Source: Microcystis aeruginosa FD4 (GTDB taxonomy: Bacteria > Cyanobacteriota > Cyanobacteriia > Cyanobacteriales > Microcystaceae). Taken from it: a stretch of DNA of 64,000 nucleotides. The DNA lies in NCBI RefSeq assembly GCF_009792235.1, contig NZ_CP046973.1, forward strand, positions 3,472,001 through 3,536,000, given 5' to 3'. Position 1 is the first letter of the stretch. Every line of letters begins with the position of its first letter. The notes under the pieces are model-generated. The model was not told the DNA's origin, did no database searches, and saw only the letters and a program-made list of their open reading frames with translations. A program made the position numbers and the translations under genes. Shown one piece after another: positions 1 to 8,835 of this stretch.

Positions 1-1
1 A

Positions 2-136
2 CTAGATGTAGGCGACTTTCATTGCCCAAAGGATCAGAGCAATAATACTACCGATAACGATAATCGACGATATCGCCACTACTGCCGGTTTATCGGCTCC
101 CTCGAATTTCATGATGCCACGATTTAAGTCTGACAT
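2..136 (-). CDS. small single-pass membrane protein (44 aa)
   Basis: This is a complete 44-codon frame with ATG at 136 and TAG at 4-2. A good Shine-Dalgarno (AAGGAGTT) lies 7 bases before the ATG. The first 18 residues are polar (MSDLNRGIMKFEGADKPA) and are followed by one hydrophobic helix of about 20 residues ending LILWAMKVAYI, so the protein should sit once through a membrane. The size and layout resemble the small subunits that cyanobacteria add to photosynthetic or respiratory complexes, but I cannot name it. The coding call rests on the ribosome site and the clean transmembrane pattern. Its neighbour, the SGNH hydrolase, is divergent. Confidence 0.6.
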   Translation of the reverse strand: MSDLNRGIMKFEGADKPAVVAISSIIVIGSIIALILWAMKVAYI

Positions 137-218
137 TGCTCTTAACTCCTTTTCATGAGATGGATGTGGAAAGTATGAGACACTTTAGGATCATAAATTA
201 GCGAACTCTCATCTATCC

Positions 219-1157
219 GTGTTATTAGAAATTGGTATCATTCGGCTGTCTTTAATCATTCTAGGCGTTCTTTTCGCCCTTGCCCTTTTCCTTGAGGCTA
301 TTTTAAGAATTGTCTTCGGGTTCGGTAATCCGCTTATTTACGAAGCTGATGCCGAAATTGGCTATCTTTTGGCTCCTAATCAACAAACACGCCGTTTTTC
401 CAATCTTATCGCCGTTAATCAGTATTCGATGCGGAGCGATCCGATTACACCTCAACGGCCCCCAGAGACGACGAGAATAATGTTAATCGGTGATTCGATC
501 GCTAATGGCTCCTGGTGGACGGATCAAAAAGAGACCATTTCTGCTTTAATCACCAAAAATTTAGGCCAGAATCTGACTGGTTCAGTGGAGGTTCTCAATG
601 CTTCGGCCAATTCGTGGGGACCGCGCAATCAATTGGCTTATCTGCGACGTTTCGGAACCTTTGAATCCCAGGTGATTGTGTTATTAATGAACACCGATGA
701 TCTGTTCGCTTTAGCTCCTAGTTCGGCGGTGGTGGGACGAGAAATTAATTATCCCGCTCGCCGGCCGGCTTTAGCTTTAATCGAATTATATGATCGATAT
801 TTTAAGCGTTATCCTCCCCTACCACCGGTGCAAGAAGGAGGCGATCGAGTGGGCAATAATTTAACCGCTCTTGCCCAAATTCAAGCCCTTGCTCAGGCTA
901 ATCAAGCCCGTTTAATTATCGCTATTACCCCCCTCATTCGCGAAGCTCAAAAACAGGGGCGAGATTATGAATTGAAATCCCGTCAAAGACTAGCGGATTT
1001 CACCGACAACCAGCAGATTTTTTATCTAGATTTTCTGCCCATTTTTCAAGCCCATCCTAATCCTGATTCCCTCTATCGCGATAATATTCACCTCAGTGGA
1101 GACGGTAACGAGTTAATCAGTCAAAAACTGGCCGAGGCAATCAAAAAAGTCTTTTAA
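219..1157 (+). CDS. SGNH/GDSL-family hydrolase, membrane anchored
   Basis: The protein has 312 residues and a GTG start. Residues 7-35 form a hydrophobic anchor, so the catalytic domain probably faces the periplasm. The SGNH fold is shown by the nucleophile block IMLIGDSIANGS (GDS at 91-93), an N-containing block around NASANSWGPRNQ, and the C-terminal D-x-x-H pair in RDNIHLSGDG (D288, H291). Such proteins are lipases, esterases or polysaccharide O-acetyl-modifying enzymes; the substrate cannot be told from sequence. No transport or glycan genes adjoin it. The family is secure and the exact activity unknown. The GTG start is the only in-frame start before the anchor. Confidence 0.75.
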   Translation: MLLEIGIIRLSLIILGVLFALALFLEAILRIVFGFGNPLIYEADAEIGYLLAPNQQTRRFSNLIAVNQYSMRSDPITPQRPPETTRIMLIGDSIANGSWWTDQKETISALITKNLGQNLTGSVEVLNASANSWGPRNQLAYLRRFGTFESQVIVLLMNTDDLFALAPSSAVVGREINYPARRPALALIELYDRYFKRYPPLPPVQEGGDRVGNNLTALAQIQALAQANQARLIIAITPLIREAQKQGRDYELKSRQRLADFTDNQQIFYLDFLPIFQAHPNPDSLYRDNIHLSGDGNELISQKLAEAIKKVF

Positions 1158-1420
1158 TTAGGATTTCCTGAAAAAGTTTCTTGCTGGGGGCATAATTCAG
1201 GATTTAGGAGTCAGGAGTCAGGATTCAGGAGTCAGGGTGATAGGGATTTAGGGGTTTAGGGGTTTAGGGAAATTTCAGCCAAATGCTCCACTTCCCCACT
1301 TCCCCACTTCCCCACTTCCCCACTTCCCCCCGCAACGCGCACGAAGTGGTCACCCCACTTCCCCACTTCCCCACTCCCCACTCCCCAATTCATAATTCAT
1401 AATTCATAATTCATAATTCC
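1158..1420. repeat. intergenic short tandem repeats
   Basis: This 263-bp gap contains three simple repeat types: variants of TTAGGAGTCAGGAGTCAGGA (1200-1265), at least eight iterations of CCCCACTTCC (about 1285-1382, interrupted by a short GC-rich piece) and a run of AATTCATAATTCAT (1387-1420). The first bases after the hydrolase (CCTGAAAAAGTTTCTTGCTGG) resemble the end of the AGGGTTTGC repeat seen at 38178-38369. No gene is visible. Confidence 0.7.
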
Positions 1421-2548
1421 CTAACCACCATACCAAAGCTTTTCTATCTGCTTTGCTAGGGCTGATAACTCAGAGCGATCGCTTGTATCCCTTAACAGGG
1501 TGACATGGCCTAATTTTCGACCCGGACGGGATTTTTTACCATACCAAAAAACGTGAGCCTCCGGAATTGCCGCTAAAACTGCTCGTTTTTCGGCGTAATC
1601 GCCGTCACTATCCTCAAAACCTAATAAATTAACCATGACTGCCCCGGCAGATTTTAAATCCGTGGCTCCGAGGGGCAAATTAGCCACTGCTTGCAGTTGT
1701 AGGGCAAATTGGGAGGTAAGACAGGCAGAGAGGCTGTAATGACCCGAATTATGGGTACGGGGAGCGATTTCATTAATCAATACCTCTCCCTGCGGAGTGA
1801 CAAATAATTCGATCCCGAAAACACCCACCGCCGACAAACTACTTAACAGATGATGGGCGATAGGTTCGGTTTGAGCGTGTAATGATTGGTTAAGAGCGGC
1901 GGGAGCGATTACCCAGTGACAGACTTGCTCCTCTTGATGGGTTTCCACCACGGGATAGGTGACGATTTCCCCGGTTAATCCCCTAGCGGCAACGATGGCT
2001 AATTCGCGCTCGTAGGGAATATAAGCTTCTAACATCAAGTCAAGACGCTCTAATTGCGGCTTTTTGGCGTTTAATTCTTCAGGAGTGCGAATAATAAAGG
2101 TTCCTTGACCATCATAACCGTGTCGTCGCGCTTTCAGCACTAGCGGAAAAGGATAATTTTCTAGTTGGGATAAATTATCTATCGCCCAAAAATCAGGCAC
2201 AGGCAACCCTAGGGAGCGTAAATAACATCTTTGCTCGTATTTATCCAATAGGGGGCGCAGATTTGCCAAACTAGGATAGAATTTCACTCCTGTGGCCGCT
2301 AATTCTTCTAGGGCATCTAAATTAACAAACTCATTTTCAAAAGTAATCAGATCACAATGTTGAGCTAGTTTTTTTGTGCCTTCCACGTCAGCTATTTCTG
2401 CGAAGACAACCCCGTCAGCTAAAGCAACGGCGGGATCGTCGGGGTGTGGTGTTTGTACAATTAGAGAAATGCCTAATTTCTTGGCTTCCTGTGCCATCAT
2501 CCCAGCTAATTGTCCACCACCAATAACACCAACCCTTGTTTGCATCAT
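1421..2548 (-). CDS. purK: N5-carboxyaminoimidazole ribonucleotide synthase PurK
   Basis: PurK uses ATP and bicarbonate to carboxylate aminoimidazole ribonucleotide to N5-CAIR, in de novo purine synthesis. The 375-residue length is normal for the family. The protein starts with the PurK signature GVIGGGQLAGMMAQEAKKLG and then shows the ATP-grasp core: LLDKYEQRCYLRSLGLPVP, LKARRHGYDGQGTF and the metal/ATP end block LINEIAPRTHNSGHYS. Its ATG overlaps the stop of the pentapeptide gene (ATGA), which implies translational coupling and one transcript. PurE is not in the window. Confidence 0.95.
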   Translation of the reverse strand: MMQTRVGVIGGGQLAGMMAQEAKKLGISLIVQTPHPDDPAVALADGVVFAEIADVEGTKKLAQHCDLITFENEFVNLDALEELAATGVKFYPSLANLRPLLDKYEQRCYLRSLGLPVPDFWAIDNLSQLENYPFPLVLKARRHGYDGQGTFIIRTPEELNAKKPQLERLDLMLEAYIPYERELAIVAARGLTGEIVTYPVVETHQEEQVCHWVIAPAALNQSLHAQTEPIAHHLLSSLSAVGVFGIELFVTPQGEVLINEIAPRTHNSGHYSLSACLTSQFALQLQAVANLPLGATDLKSAGAVMVNLLGFEDSDGDYAEKRAVLAAIPEAHVFWYGKKSRPGRKLGHVTLLRDTSDRSELSALAKQIEKLWYGG

Positions 2549-3054
2549 TGATCACATCCTAAAGATTCCGGGGTAGAGACGCCGGTTTTTGAGTTTACAC
2601 CCTCGGCTCTTTCACAGAGATTTTTGATTTGTTGAGCGTCAAGCACGGCAAAACTAAAATCAGCACCGTTGATATTTACTCCCTCGAAAATGGTACGCAG
2701 CATAATTGCTTCGGCAAAAATGGCATCGCTTAAATCGGAATTTTTAAAGGTACTCAGATAGGCTAACCCATTGGTTAAGTCCGCTCCATGAAAGTTGCCT
2801 TCGATGATAGAGGCTCCGTTAAACACCGCCCCGCGCAAATCGGCAGAACTAAAGTTAGAATCTTGGAGATTAACGTTAGTAAATTGAGCAGATTGCAAAT
2901 TTTGTCCCGAAAAATCCTTTCCTGTCAGATTCTGGTTTTCATAACTGGCATTGGCTCCTGTGACAGCAGCAGAACTGGCAGCTAAGGCATTGACAGGAGA
3001 TAGGATAAATAGTATTGCAAAAAAAGCGATCGCTAATCGAAAGATAGTTTTCAT
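2545..3054 (-). CDS. secreted pentapeptide-repeat protein
   Basis: The 169-residue protein begins with a signal peptide (MKTIFRLAIAFFAILFILS, cleavage likely after ALA near residue 25). Repeats of the A(D/N)LXX type follow from about residue 45 (ADLRGAVFNGAS, ADLTNGLAYLST), forming the start of a quadrilateral right-handed beta-helix. The C-terminus has a Cys pair (about 149 and 166) that could form a disulfide in the periplasm or thylakoid lumen. It is the first gene of a pair: its TGA overlaps the ATG of purK. The link to purine synthesis is positional only. Function is unknown, as for most pentapeptide proteins. Confidence 0.8.
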   Translation of the reverse strand: MKTIFRLAIAFFAILFILSPVNALAASSAAVTGANASYENQNLTGKDFSGQNLQSAQFTNVNLQDSNFSSADLRGAVFNGASIIEGNFHGADLTNGLAYLSTFKNSDLSDAIFAEAIMLRTIFEGVNINGADFSFAVLDAQQIKNLCERAEGVNSKTGVSTPESLGCDQ

Positions 3055-3317
3055 CAGGGGAAAATTCCATCAGTGGGCATTCTTGATTTTATAGCAGTAA
3101 GCCATCGGCCGTCAGCTTTTCGCTGGCCGCTAGAAATTGCTGGCACAGAAACCTTTATAATAGCTGTCTAAGCTTATCTGCCATGCAATTTAGTCTAAAC
3201 AAAAATATTTAAGCAACAGGCCATCAGCTTTCAGCTAAATAAAGACAAAAGTTAATTAATTTTCTCTCTCCTGACTCCTATCTCTAAGGACAATTTCTGA
3301 TTTATACAAGAGGTTTG

Positions 3318-4181
3318 ATGGATACACCGCAACTTTTATTCAATGGTTTAGCCGTCGGCAGTATTATTGCTCTGGCTGCTGTTGGGTTAACCCTTACCTG
3401 TGGCATTTTGCGTCTGTCTAATTTTGCCCACGGCGATTTTATGACTTTGGGTGCTTACATAACTTGGGTGGTAAATGCTCAAGGGATTAATCTCTGGTTA
3501 GCGATGCTGGTGGGGGCAGCAGTGACAGCTATTGCCATGCTCATTGCCGAGAGATTATTATGGAAACCTATGCGCGATCGACGGGCTGATTCTACCACTT
3601 TAATTATTATTTCGATCGGTTTGGCTTTATTTCTTCGCAATGGTATTTTAATGATCTGGGGCGGTAGTAATCAACGCTACGATCTGCCTGTGATGACCGC
3701 TACAGAAATTTTTGGGATTAAAGTAGCTTTCGATCGATTGTTAGTCATTGGTTTGGCAATTATAGTTATTATTGCCCTCCATTTTTTATTACAAAAAACT
3801 AAGATCGGTAAGGCGATGCGCGCCGTAGCTGACAGCACCGATTTAGCTAGAGTAACTGGAATTAACGTCGAATGGGTTGTGTTCTGGACATGGATAATTA
3901 CGGGAGTTTTAACTGCTTTAGCCGGAGGGATGTTCGGGTTAATTACTGGGGGAGTACGTCCCAATATGGGCTGGTTTTTAATCTTACCAATGTTTGCGGC
4001 CGTTATTTTAGGTGGTATTGGTAATCCCTACGGAGCGATTGCTGGGGCTTTAATTATTGGTGTTGCCCAAGAAATTAGTGTTCCCTTAATTGGTTCTGAT
4101 TATAAATTAGCCGTGGCTTTATTAATTATGATCTTGCTGTTATTATTCCGTCCCCAAGGGTTATTTAAAGGCACGGTTTAA
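3318..4181 (+). CDS. branched-chain/neutral amino-acid ABC transporter permease (LivH/NatD type)
   Basis: This 287-residue, strongly hydrophobic permease of the LivH family has about eight membrane helices. The family pattern is clear: GLAVGSIIALAAVGLTLTCG at the N-terminus, LSNFAHGDFMTLGAY, the cytoplasmic stretch KTKIGKAMRAVADSTDLARVTGI that couples to the ATPase, and the C-terminal LLLLFRPQGLFKG. I choose ATG 3318 rather than TTG 3315 because AAGAGG (3308-3313) is suitably spaced before it. In cyanobacteria this subunit belongs to the N-II (Nat) neutral amino-acid system. No LivM, LivG, LivF or binding protein lies nearby, so partners must be encoded elsewhere. Confidence 0.88.
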   Translation: MDTPQLLFNGLAVGSIIALAAVGLTLTCGILRLSNFAHGDFMTLGAYITWVVNAQGINLWLAMLVGAAVTAIAMLIAERLLWKPMRDRRADSTTLIIISIGLALFLRNGILMIWGGSNQRYDLPVMTATEIFGIKVAFDRLLVIGLAIIVIIALHFLLQKTKIGKAMRAVADSTDLARVTGINVEWVVFWTWIITGVLTALAGGMFGLITGGVRPNMGWFLILPMFAAVILGGIGNPYGAIAGALIIGVAQEISVPLIGSDYKLAVALLIMILLLLFRPQGLFKGTV

Positions 4182-4215
4182 CAGTTATCAGTTATCAGTT
4201 ATCAGTTATCAGATG
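4182..4215 (+). repeat. short tandem repeat (AGTTATC)n
   Basis: About four copies of CAGTTATC directly follow the permease stop codon. The same short repeat recurs at 24198-24255. It is a simple intergenic repeat with no coding role seen. Confidence 0.6.
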
Positions 4216-4299
4216 TAAGTTTTAAGTTTTAAGTTATTTATCTTCATCTTTATCCCTGTTTACTGATTACTGTTCAATGATTACTGAAAAGCCCAATTT

Positions 4300-4683
4300 T
4301 TAATCCTGAATATATTCTTCCCCGGTGATTAAAGCGTATTCAGCGCGGGTAAATTCTCGACCTAAATAAGCAGCATGATCGAACATAGTAATGGGACAAG
4401 GTTGGGTTTCTTCGATCACTTTGACGGCTAATTCTTTGGCGGTTCTTGCGGTGTAAATAGTCTCAGGATTGCGATCAAGTTTTTGCCTAACACCGATAAC
4501 TTTTCCCGTTTCTGGATCGACGGCTAAACCTTTTTCGTTGATAATATTGCTGTAATGTTTGGCACAGATTAACCCAGCTTCTCGGTCGAGATAAATAATA
4601 AAATATCCTGCGGGATCGAGAGCGATCGGACGTTTGGAAAGTTGATGATCAATAGCCGTGATTTGGGATTTTAATTCGCTCAT
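4300..4683 (-). CDS. DUF4346 domain protein
   Basis: I use ATG 4683 (MSELKSQITAID), giving 127 residues; the longer frame to 4728 needs a TTG start and adds 15 residues. The core LDPAGYFIIYLDREAGLICAKHYSNIIN with GLAVDPETGKVI is the pattern I associate with DUF4346, a small cyanobacterial family related to pterin-binding or methyltransferase proteins. The C-terminus (DHAAYLGREFTRAEYALITGEEY) is well conserved in style. It is cytosolic, with no signal peptide. The biochemical role is not known. About 285 bp without a convincing gene separate it from the dehydrogenase upstream. Confidence 0.72.
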   Translation of the reverse strand: MSELKSQITAIDHQLSKRPIALDPAGYFIIYLDREAGLICAKHYSNIINEKGLAVDPETGKVIGVRQKLDRNPETIYTARTAKELAVKVIEETQPCPITMFDHAAYLGREFTRAEYALITGEEYIQD

Positions 4684-4967
4684 TTTCTTGACAAAATCAC
4701 TTAAATATGTAGATGAAAGCAAGAGCAAATTATATCACATACCATCATCCTTGTCCTCTGGCAACATGAGGATAAACTCAGAAAAACATAAACAGGGACA
4801 CTTGTAGGATAACCCAAGGGCTAGTATTACTGGACTTACCCATACAGAAGTAATAAACAATGCTAACACTGAAGAAGTTACTAGCCTGAAGGCCTGACGA
4901 TATCCAGAAGCAGCAAAAACCATAACGCCAAATCGCAGAGAAAGGTCAAGGAGGGGCAAGAGAGCCG

Positions 4968-5765
4968 TTATTCGGGTTTGAGACGGACGCGTTTGCCACC
5001 ACCAGAGACTTGTAAGGTTTGACCGCTCACCCAAGAACCAGCTGGAGAAGCTAACCAGAGGAAAGCGTTAGCAATATCTTGGGGTTTACCAGCGCGTCCG
5101 GTCAGGTTGTCGGGATGAGCTAGAGCATATTGGGCTTTTTCATCCAAACCCGCCGCCGCATAGCCTTCGGTGATCACGGTCCCAATTAAGACAGTATTGA
5201 CGCGGACCTGTTTAGCAAAATAGTGAGCCAGACCTAGCATCAGATGGTTAAGGGCGGCTTTAGCGGCAGAATAGGCAATAAAGTCAAAAGCTGGCAAAAC
5301 CCCCACCAGCGAACCGGAGTTAGTAATCGTGGCATTTTCCGCTTTCAGCAAATAGGGGCGACAAGCGGAAGTCATCCGCGTCGCCGCTAAGGTATTGAGT
5401 TTATAGCTTTCGATCATTTCCTCCATGGGAACCTCTAGGGGGTCGTCGTAAGCTTTACCCCAACCAACGTTATTAACAAGGGTAGAAATGCCGCCAAAAG
5501 CTGCCACCGTTTTGGCCACACATTGTTGAATATCTTCCTCCACAGTGACGTTGCAGCCGATCCCTAGAACTTGATTCCCTGTGACAGCTTGAATAGCCTC
5601 GGCTGTTGCTTGGGCCTTCTCTCCATTCAGGTCGGCAATCATGACCTTGGCTCCCGCGCCGGAAAAGGTTTTCCCAATGGCTTCCCCAATATTTTGGGCC
5701 CCGCCGGTGACAATGGCCACATGACCATCCATCCGAAAATCAGCAAAAGCATCAAAATTGCTCAT
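4968..5765 (-). CDS. short-chain dehydrogenase/reductase (SDR)
   Basis: A 265-residue classical SDR. The NAD(P)-binding motif is VTGGAQNIGEAIG (about 20-32), the structural motif is NNVGWG, and the catalytic set is Ser in SGSLVG with YSAAKAA. One departure is LIGTVITEG in the place of the usual NxIxPG substrate loop. The dinucleotide site ADLNGEK has an Asp after the second strand, which favours NAD(H). It forms a same-strand cluster with the related SDR at 5817-6584, a likely duplication although the two are now clearly different. Closest family resemblance is to 7-alpha-hydroxysteroid-dehydrogenase-like enzymes; the real substrate is unknown. Confidence 0.85.
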   Translation of the reverse strand: MSNFDAFADFRMDGHVAIVTGGAQNIGEAIGKTFSGAGAKVMIADLNGEKAQATAEAIQAVTGNQVLGIGCNVTVEEDIQQCVAKTVAAFGGISTLVNNVGWGKAYDDPLEVPMEEMIESYKLNTLAATRMTSACRPYLLKAENATITNSGSLVGVLPAFDFIAYSAAKAALNHLMLGLAHYFAKQVRVNTVLIGTVITEGYAAAGLDEKAQYALAHPDNLTGRAGKPQDIANAFLWLASPAGSWVSGQTLQVSGGGKRVRLKPE

Positions 5766-5816
5766 ATTCTCTCCTTTTTGTCGTTAAATACGGTTAAATG
5801 AATCGATAATAGACTG

Positions 5817-6584
5817 TTAATCCAATTCCTGAACCCCGCCGCCGCTAACGGTGAGGAGCTGCCCACTCACCCAACTGGCCGCCGGTGAACAGAGGAAAAG
5901 GGCAGAGTAGGCAATATCACTGGGTTCCCCTAAGCGGGCGAGGGGGGTATGCTTGAGCATCACTTTTTCAATATCCGGAGTCAGCACCTTAGCCAAGGCA
6001 TCGGTTTTGATCGCGCCAGGTGCAATCGCATTGACGCGAATTCCTTTCGGTCCGAGATCAAAAGCAATATTGCGGGTGAGGTGGCTAACGGCGGCTTTAG
6101 AGGAGCTATAAGAGGCCATATTGATATTCTTGTTCTCTGCCGACATCGAGGAGATATTTAAAATCGCTCCTCCCCCCGCCGCTTCCATATAAGGGACACA
6201 TAATTGACAGAGATGAAACGTCGAAAATACATTGATTTTATAGGCCCAGATGAAAGTATCCATGGGCATATCAAAGGGTTTTGGCCCACCACCGCCGGCA
6301 TTGTTTACCAGCAGGGTGATTTTGCCAAAAGCATCCAGGGTGGACTTGACTAAGTTTTCTAAGGCCTGTTCATTGGTAACATCACAGGCAACCGCGATCG
6401 CTCTGCCGCCCTTTTCCTTAATGCCATCAGCAACAATAGCGGCGGTGTCTTCCTTGAGGTCACTGACCACCACCGCTGCCCCTGCTTGGGCAAATAATTC
6501 GGCAATGCCCCGGCCAATGCCCGCACCTGCCCCGGTTACAATCGCTACTTGTCCATCGAGCTTAAATGCGTCCAAAACGGTCAT
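5817..6584 (-). CDS. SDR oxidoreductase, 7-alpha-hydroxysteroid dehydrogenase-like
   Basis: A 255-residue SDR with every classical motif: VTGAGAGIGRGIA (TGxxxGxG), VSDLKED (acidic residue favouring NAD), NNAGGGG, the catalytic Ser in NISSMSAEN and YSSSKAA, and NAIAPGAIKT. It resembles bacterial HdhA-type enzymes. Steroids are not expected in cyanobacteria, so the natural substrate is probably another secondary alcohol or 3-oxoacyl compound (inference). It lies 51 bp upstream of the second SDR and 45 bp downstream of a small membrane protein, all on the minus strand, so a three-gene transcript is likely. Confidence 0.87.
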   Translation of the reverse strand: MTVLDAFKLDGQVAIVTGAGAGIGRGIAELFAQAGAAVVVSDLKEDTAAIVADGIKEKGGRAIAVACDVTNEQALENLVKSTLDAFGKITLLVNNAGGGGPKPFDMPMDTFIWAYKINVFSTFHLCQLCVPYMEAAGGGAILNISSMSAENKNINMASYSSSKAAVSHLTRNIAFDLGPKGIRVNAIAPGAIKTDALAKVLTPDIEKVMLKHTPLARLGEPSDIAYSALFLCSPAASWVSGQLLTVSGGGVQELD

Positions 6585-6629
6585 AAAATCTCCATAATAT
6601 TCAATGATACTCGGTCATACCTCAAAAAT

Positions 6630-7124
6630 CTACTCAGGCCGCCCGATGGCTTTCATCACCGCCGCATTAATAAACCAAGAGGCTATCCCGGCGATAATCC
6701 CTAAGATAATTGCGCCGACAACAGGTGTTACCAGAATCGTCCCCAAAAACTTTTGCAAGAATAGAGCAGCCAAGGCCACTGTACCAAAGACAAACAGAGC
6801 ATAAAACAGGACTGTCCTGACCCCAAAAAAGAAGAAAGGGCGCTCTAAAAGTTCTGGGGATGCGATGTGGAAATCTTTGGCTTTTTGGCGGAAGGTAAAA
6901 AAGGCAATCATCCCTAAGATGAGGGAAAGTATAAAAGCGGTCATCACTCCCGTGGAGAAGACCGTTTTTTCATGCCCTGATATGGTATCCACAGTAAGCG
7001 GTAGAGTATCTTTTCCTCGAAACATAAACCAGCCAATCACACCATTGATGATAGCGTTGGTGACACCACTGCTCCGGGCATTTTTTTGAATGAAATCATT
7101 GGCTTGATCTGAAGTTGGAACCAT
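6630..7124 (-). CDS. multi-pass membrane protein of unknown function
   Basis: I use ATG 7124 (MVPTSDQANDFI, 164 residues); the open frame extends to a TTG at 7199 but that adds a polar stretch with no clear ribosome site. Hydrophobic helices occur around GVTNAIINGVIGWFMF, VMTAFILSLILGMIAFF, VRTVLFYALFVFGTVALAALF and LVTPVVGAIILGIIAGIASWF, so four membrane passes are likely. No family motif is recognised. It precedes the two SDR genes on the same strand and may be co-transcribed, perhaps acting on the same pathway (inference). Confidence 0.65.
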   Translation of the reverse strand: MVPTSDQANDFIQKNARSSGVTNAIINGVIGWFMFRGKDTLPLTVDTISGHEKTVFSTGVMTAFILSLILGMIAFFTFRQKAKDFHIASPELLERPFFFFGVRTVLFYALFVFGTVALAALFLQKFLGTILVTPVVGAIILGIIAGIASWFINAAVMKAIGRPE

Positions 7125-7298
7125 ATAGCCACCCTTTGAGAGCCGATCTTGACTTTCCAGGGGAATTGTACCATCAAAAGTCAAATTTTTCGGCAGCAAG
7201 GGGCTGATCTTGCCTAGATCCGCTCAAAATCGCTCCCTAATCTCTATTCTCTCAGCGGAGAAAATCCCTCTTCCCCGACCGACGACCGACTCCTAATG

Positions 7299-7407
7299 GA
7301 CTTGCGCTTTGATAATGTACCTTTTGGGCGAACGCAGTTCGCTCCTACATTGTGGACAAAATCCGTTACTGTCGGGGCGCTAGGAACCTGCGCCCTCCGA
7401 TAGACGG
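7299..7407 (-). mobile_element. fragment of the GGGACTTGCG palindromic repeat family
   Basis: The stretch GGACTTGCGCTTTGATAATG with the near-palindrome GGGCGAACGCAGTTCGC and the motif ACATTGTGGACAAAATCCGT matches, in reverse orientation, the ends of the elements at 26112-26369 and 33589-34188. Only one terminal repeat is kept, so this is a decayed copy. It fills most of the 7200-7440 gap, where no gene is seen. Confidence 0.6.
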
Positions 7408-7440
7408 AGAAATAACAGGCTGATAGCTGATAGCTTAATG

Positions 7441-8835
7441 CTATAAATCTTCTTCTACCAAAGCCTCGACCCGTCCTGTTTTAACCGCATCCACCAAAGC
7501 GGCGTGATCTCGTTCTGTCTGCTCGGCATAAGCGATCGCAAATTCGCCCATCGCTAGATCGAACTGATCTCCTTTCCCCAAATAACCGCTAATGGTGGCC
7601 GCGTCTCCAGATTTAGCGTGGGCGCGGGCTAAGGTCCAGCCACAGAACTCGGCGTAGCGTTGCAGTTGGACAGCCGACACTCCCTCAATGGGTAGGGAAA
7701 ACTTCATATCCCGCAGTTGCCGTAAATAGAAGTCTTTCCCCCGTCTTCCCTGGGTCCAGCCTAAAAATATGTCGCTAGAGGATTGCATCAATCTCTGGCC
7801 TGTAACCACCCGTTGTCCCTGATTTTCGTACTGGCTCTTGGCGGTATAGGGTTCAAGAACCGAAGGGCAGGCTTCCTTAACTTGTAGGATGAGGGGATGG
7901 TTGTCTTCCGAGAAAAATAGGGCGATATAACATCTAGTGCCGACACTGCCAATGCCTACCACTTTCAGGGCAAAGTCCTCTAACTGGTAGCGATCAAAGA
8001 GGACCCGGCGTTCCTCCGGCAGGGATTGGCGATAGTCTTCCAGACCCTCGCGCACGAGAGTCTCCCAATCCGGTTCGTTGACATGGTAGAGAATGGGCGG
8101 CTGATCGACAAAGCGATTGCGTCCCCCGGTTTGAGTGACGATCTTGGGGTAAAGATGTTCGATGATGCGCTCGCGGGCTTTTGCCATCATCTGTTCCCGT
8201 ATCTTCCGCGTCTTTTCGTCGGGAGCCATCTCGATCGCCTGTTCTGCTCCTATGCGCGTGTACCATACCTCTAAGGGACTGAGGCGAGAATATTCCCGCA
8301 GGTGTTCTCGATAGGAACGAGCGCAATCGATCGCCGCCGCCTTCGATTCTTGATCGGATAGATCGCTATCCCTGCCGGCAATGACAAAGCTGACCACGAG
8401 ACGCTTGAGATCCCATTCCCAAGGTGCGGGCAGCGTTTCGTCGAAATCGTTAATATCGAAGACTAAATTGCGTTCGGGGGTGGCAAAAAATCCGAAGTTC
8501 AACAGGTGGCAATCCCCGCAGGCCTGCACGATCAGGTCAGTTTTGGGAGTGGTGGCCAGATCGTAGGCCATCAAAGAAGCGGAACCGCGCAGGAAGGTAA
8601 AGGGACTCCGCAACATTCGTCCGTAGCGGATAGGAATCAATTCCTGTAATCGCCCTCGATTTGATGCTTCGATGATCTCGATCGGCTCTCGACCAGCTGC
8701 GGGGGGTTGCCAGATAGCGTGGCCAGAACGCGGCAATCGCTCCCGCAGGGATTTACCGATCTGGATGCGCTCCTCCCGCGAACGGAATCGAGCTTGAGAA
8801 GGTGAGCGGATCGGGGTTTCTATTTGGTGGTTCAT
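7441..8835 (-). CDS. DUF2252 family protein
   Basis: A 464-residue protein matching DUF2252 end to end. Typical blocks are RYGRMLRSPFTFLRGSASLMAYDLA, CGDCHLLNFGFFATPERNLVFDINDFDETLPAPWEWDLKR in sections, and the late GQRLMQSSSDIFLGWTQG. The DCHLLNFG and DINDFDE blocks resemble the catalytic and metal-binding loops of aminoglycoside-phosphotransferase-like kinases, so a kinase-like fold is possible (inference). No signal peptide or membrane helix is present. It stands alone: a 666-bp gap follows its promoter side. The molecular role of the family is not established. Confidence 0.85.
   Translation of the reverse strand: MNHQIETPIRSPSQARFRSREERIQIGKSLRERLPRSGHAIWQPPAAGREPIEIIEASNRGRLQELIPIRYGRMLRSPFTFLRGSASLMAYDLATTPKTDLIVQACGDCHLLNFGFFATPERNLVFDINDFDETLPAPWEWDLKRLVVSFVIAGRDSDLSDQESKAAAIDCARSYREHLREYSRLSPLEVWYTRIGAEQAIEMAPDEKTRKIREQMMAKARERIIEHLYPKIVTQTGGRNRFVDQPPILYHVNEPDWETLVREGLEDYRQSLPEERRVLFDRYQLEDFALKVVGIGSVGTRCYIALFFSEDNHPLILQVKEACPSVLEPYTAKSQYENQGQRVVTGQRLMQSSSDIFLGWTQGRRGKDFYLRQLRDMKFSLPIEGVSAVQLQRYAEFCGWTLARAHAKSGDAATISGYLGKGDQFDLAMGEFAIAYAEQTERDHAALVDAVKTGRVEALVEEDL

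Noticed and set aside
3150..3163. Promoter with TATAAT upstream of the LivH-type gene
   Set aside because: A TATAAT-like box is present, but the only -35 candidate (TTGCTG) is 13 bp away, too close, and it is over 150 bp from the gene.
4735..5034. 99-codon hydrophobic ORF between DUF4346 and the first SDR
   Set aside because: It overlaps the SDR 3' end by 67 bp in another frame, has no ribosome site and no recognisable family.
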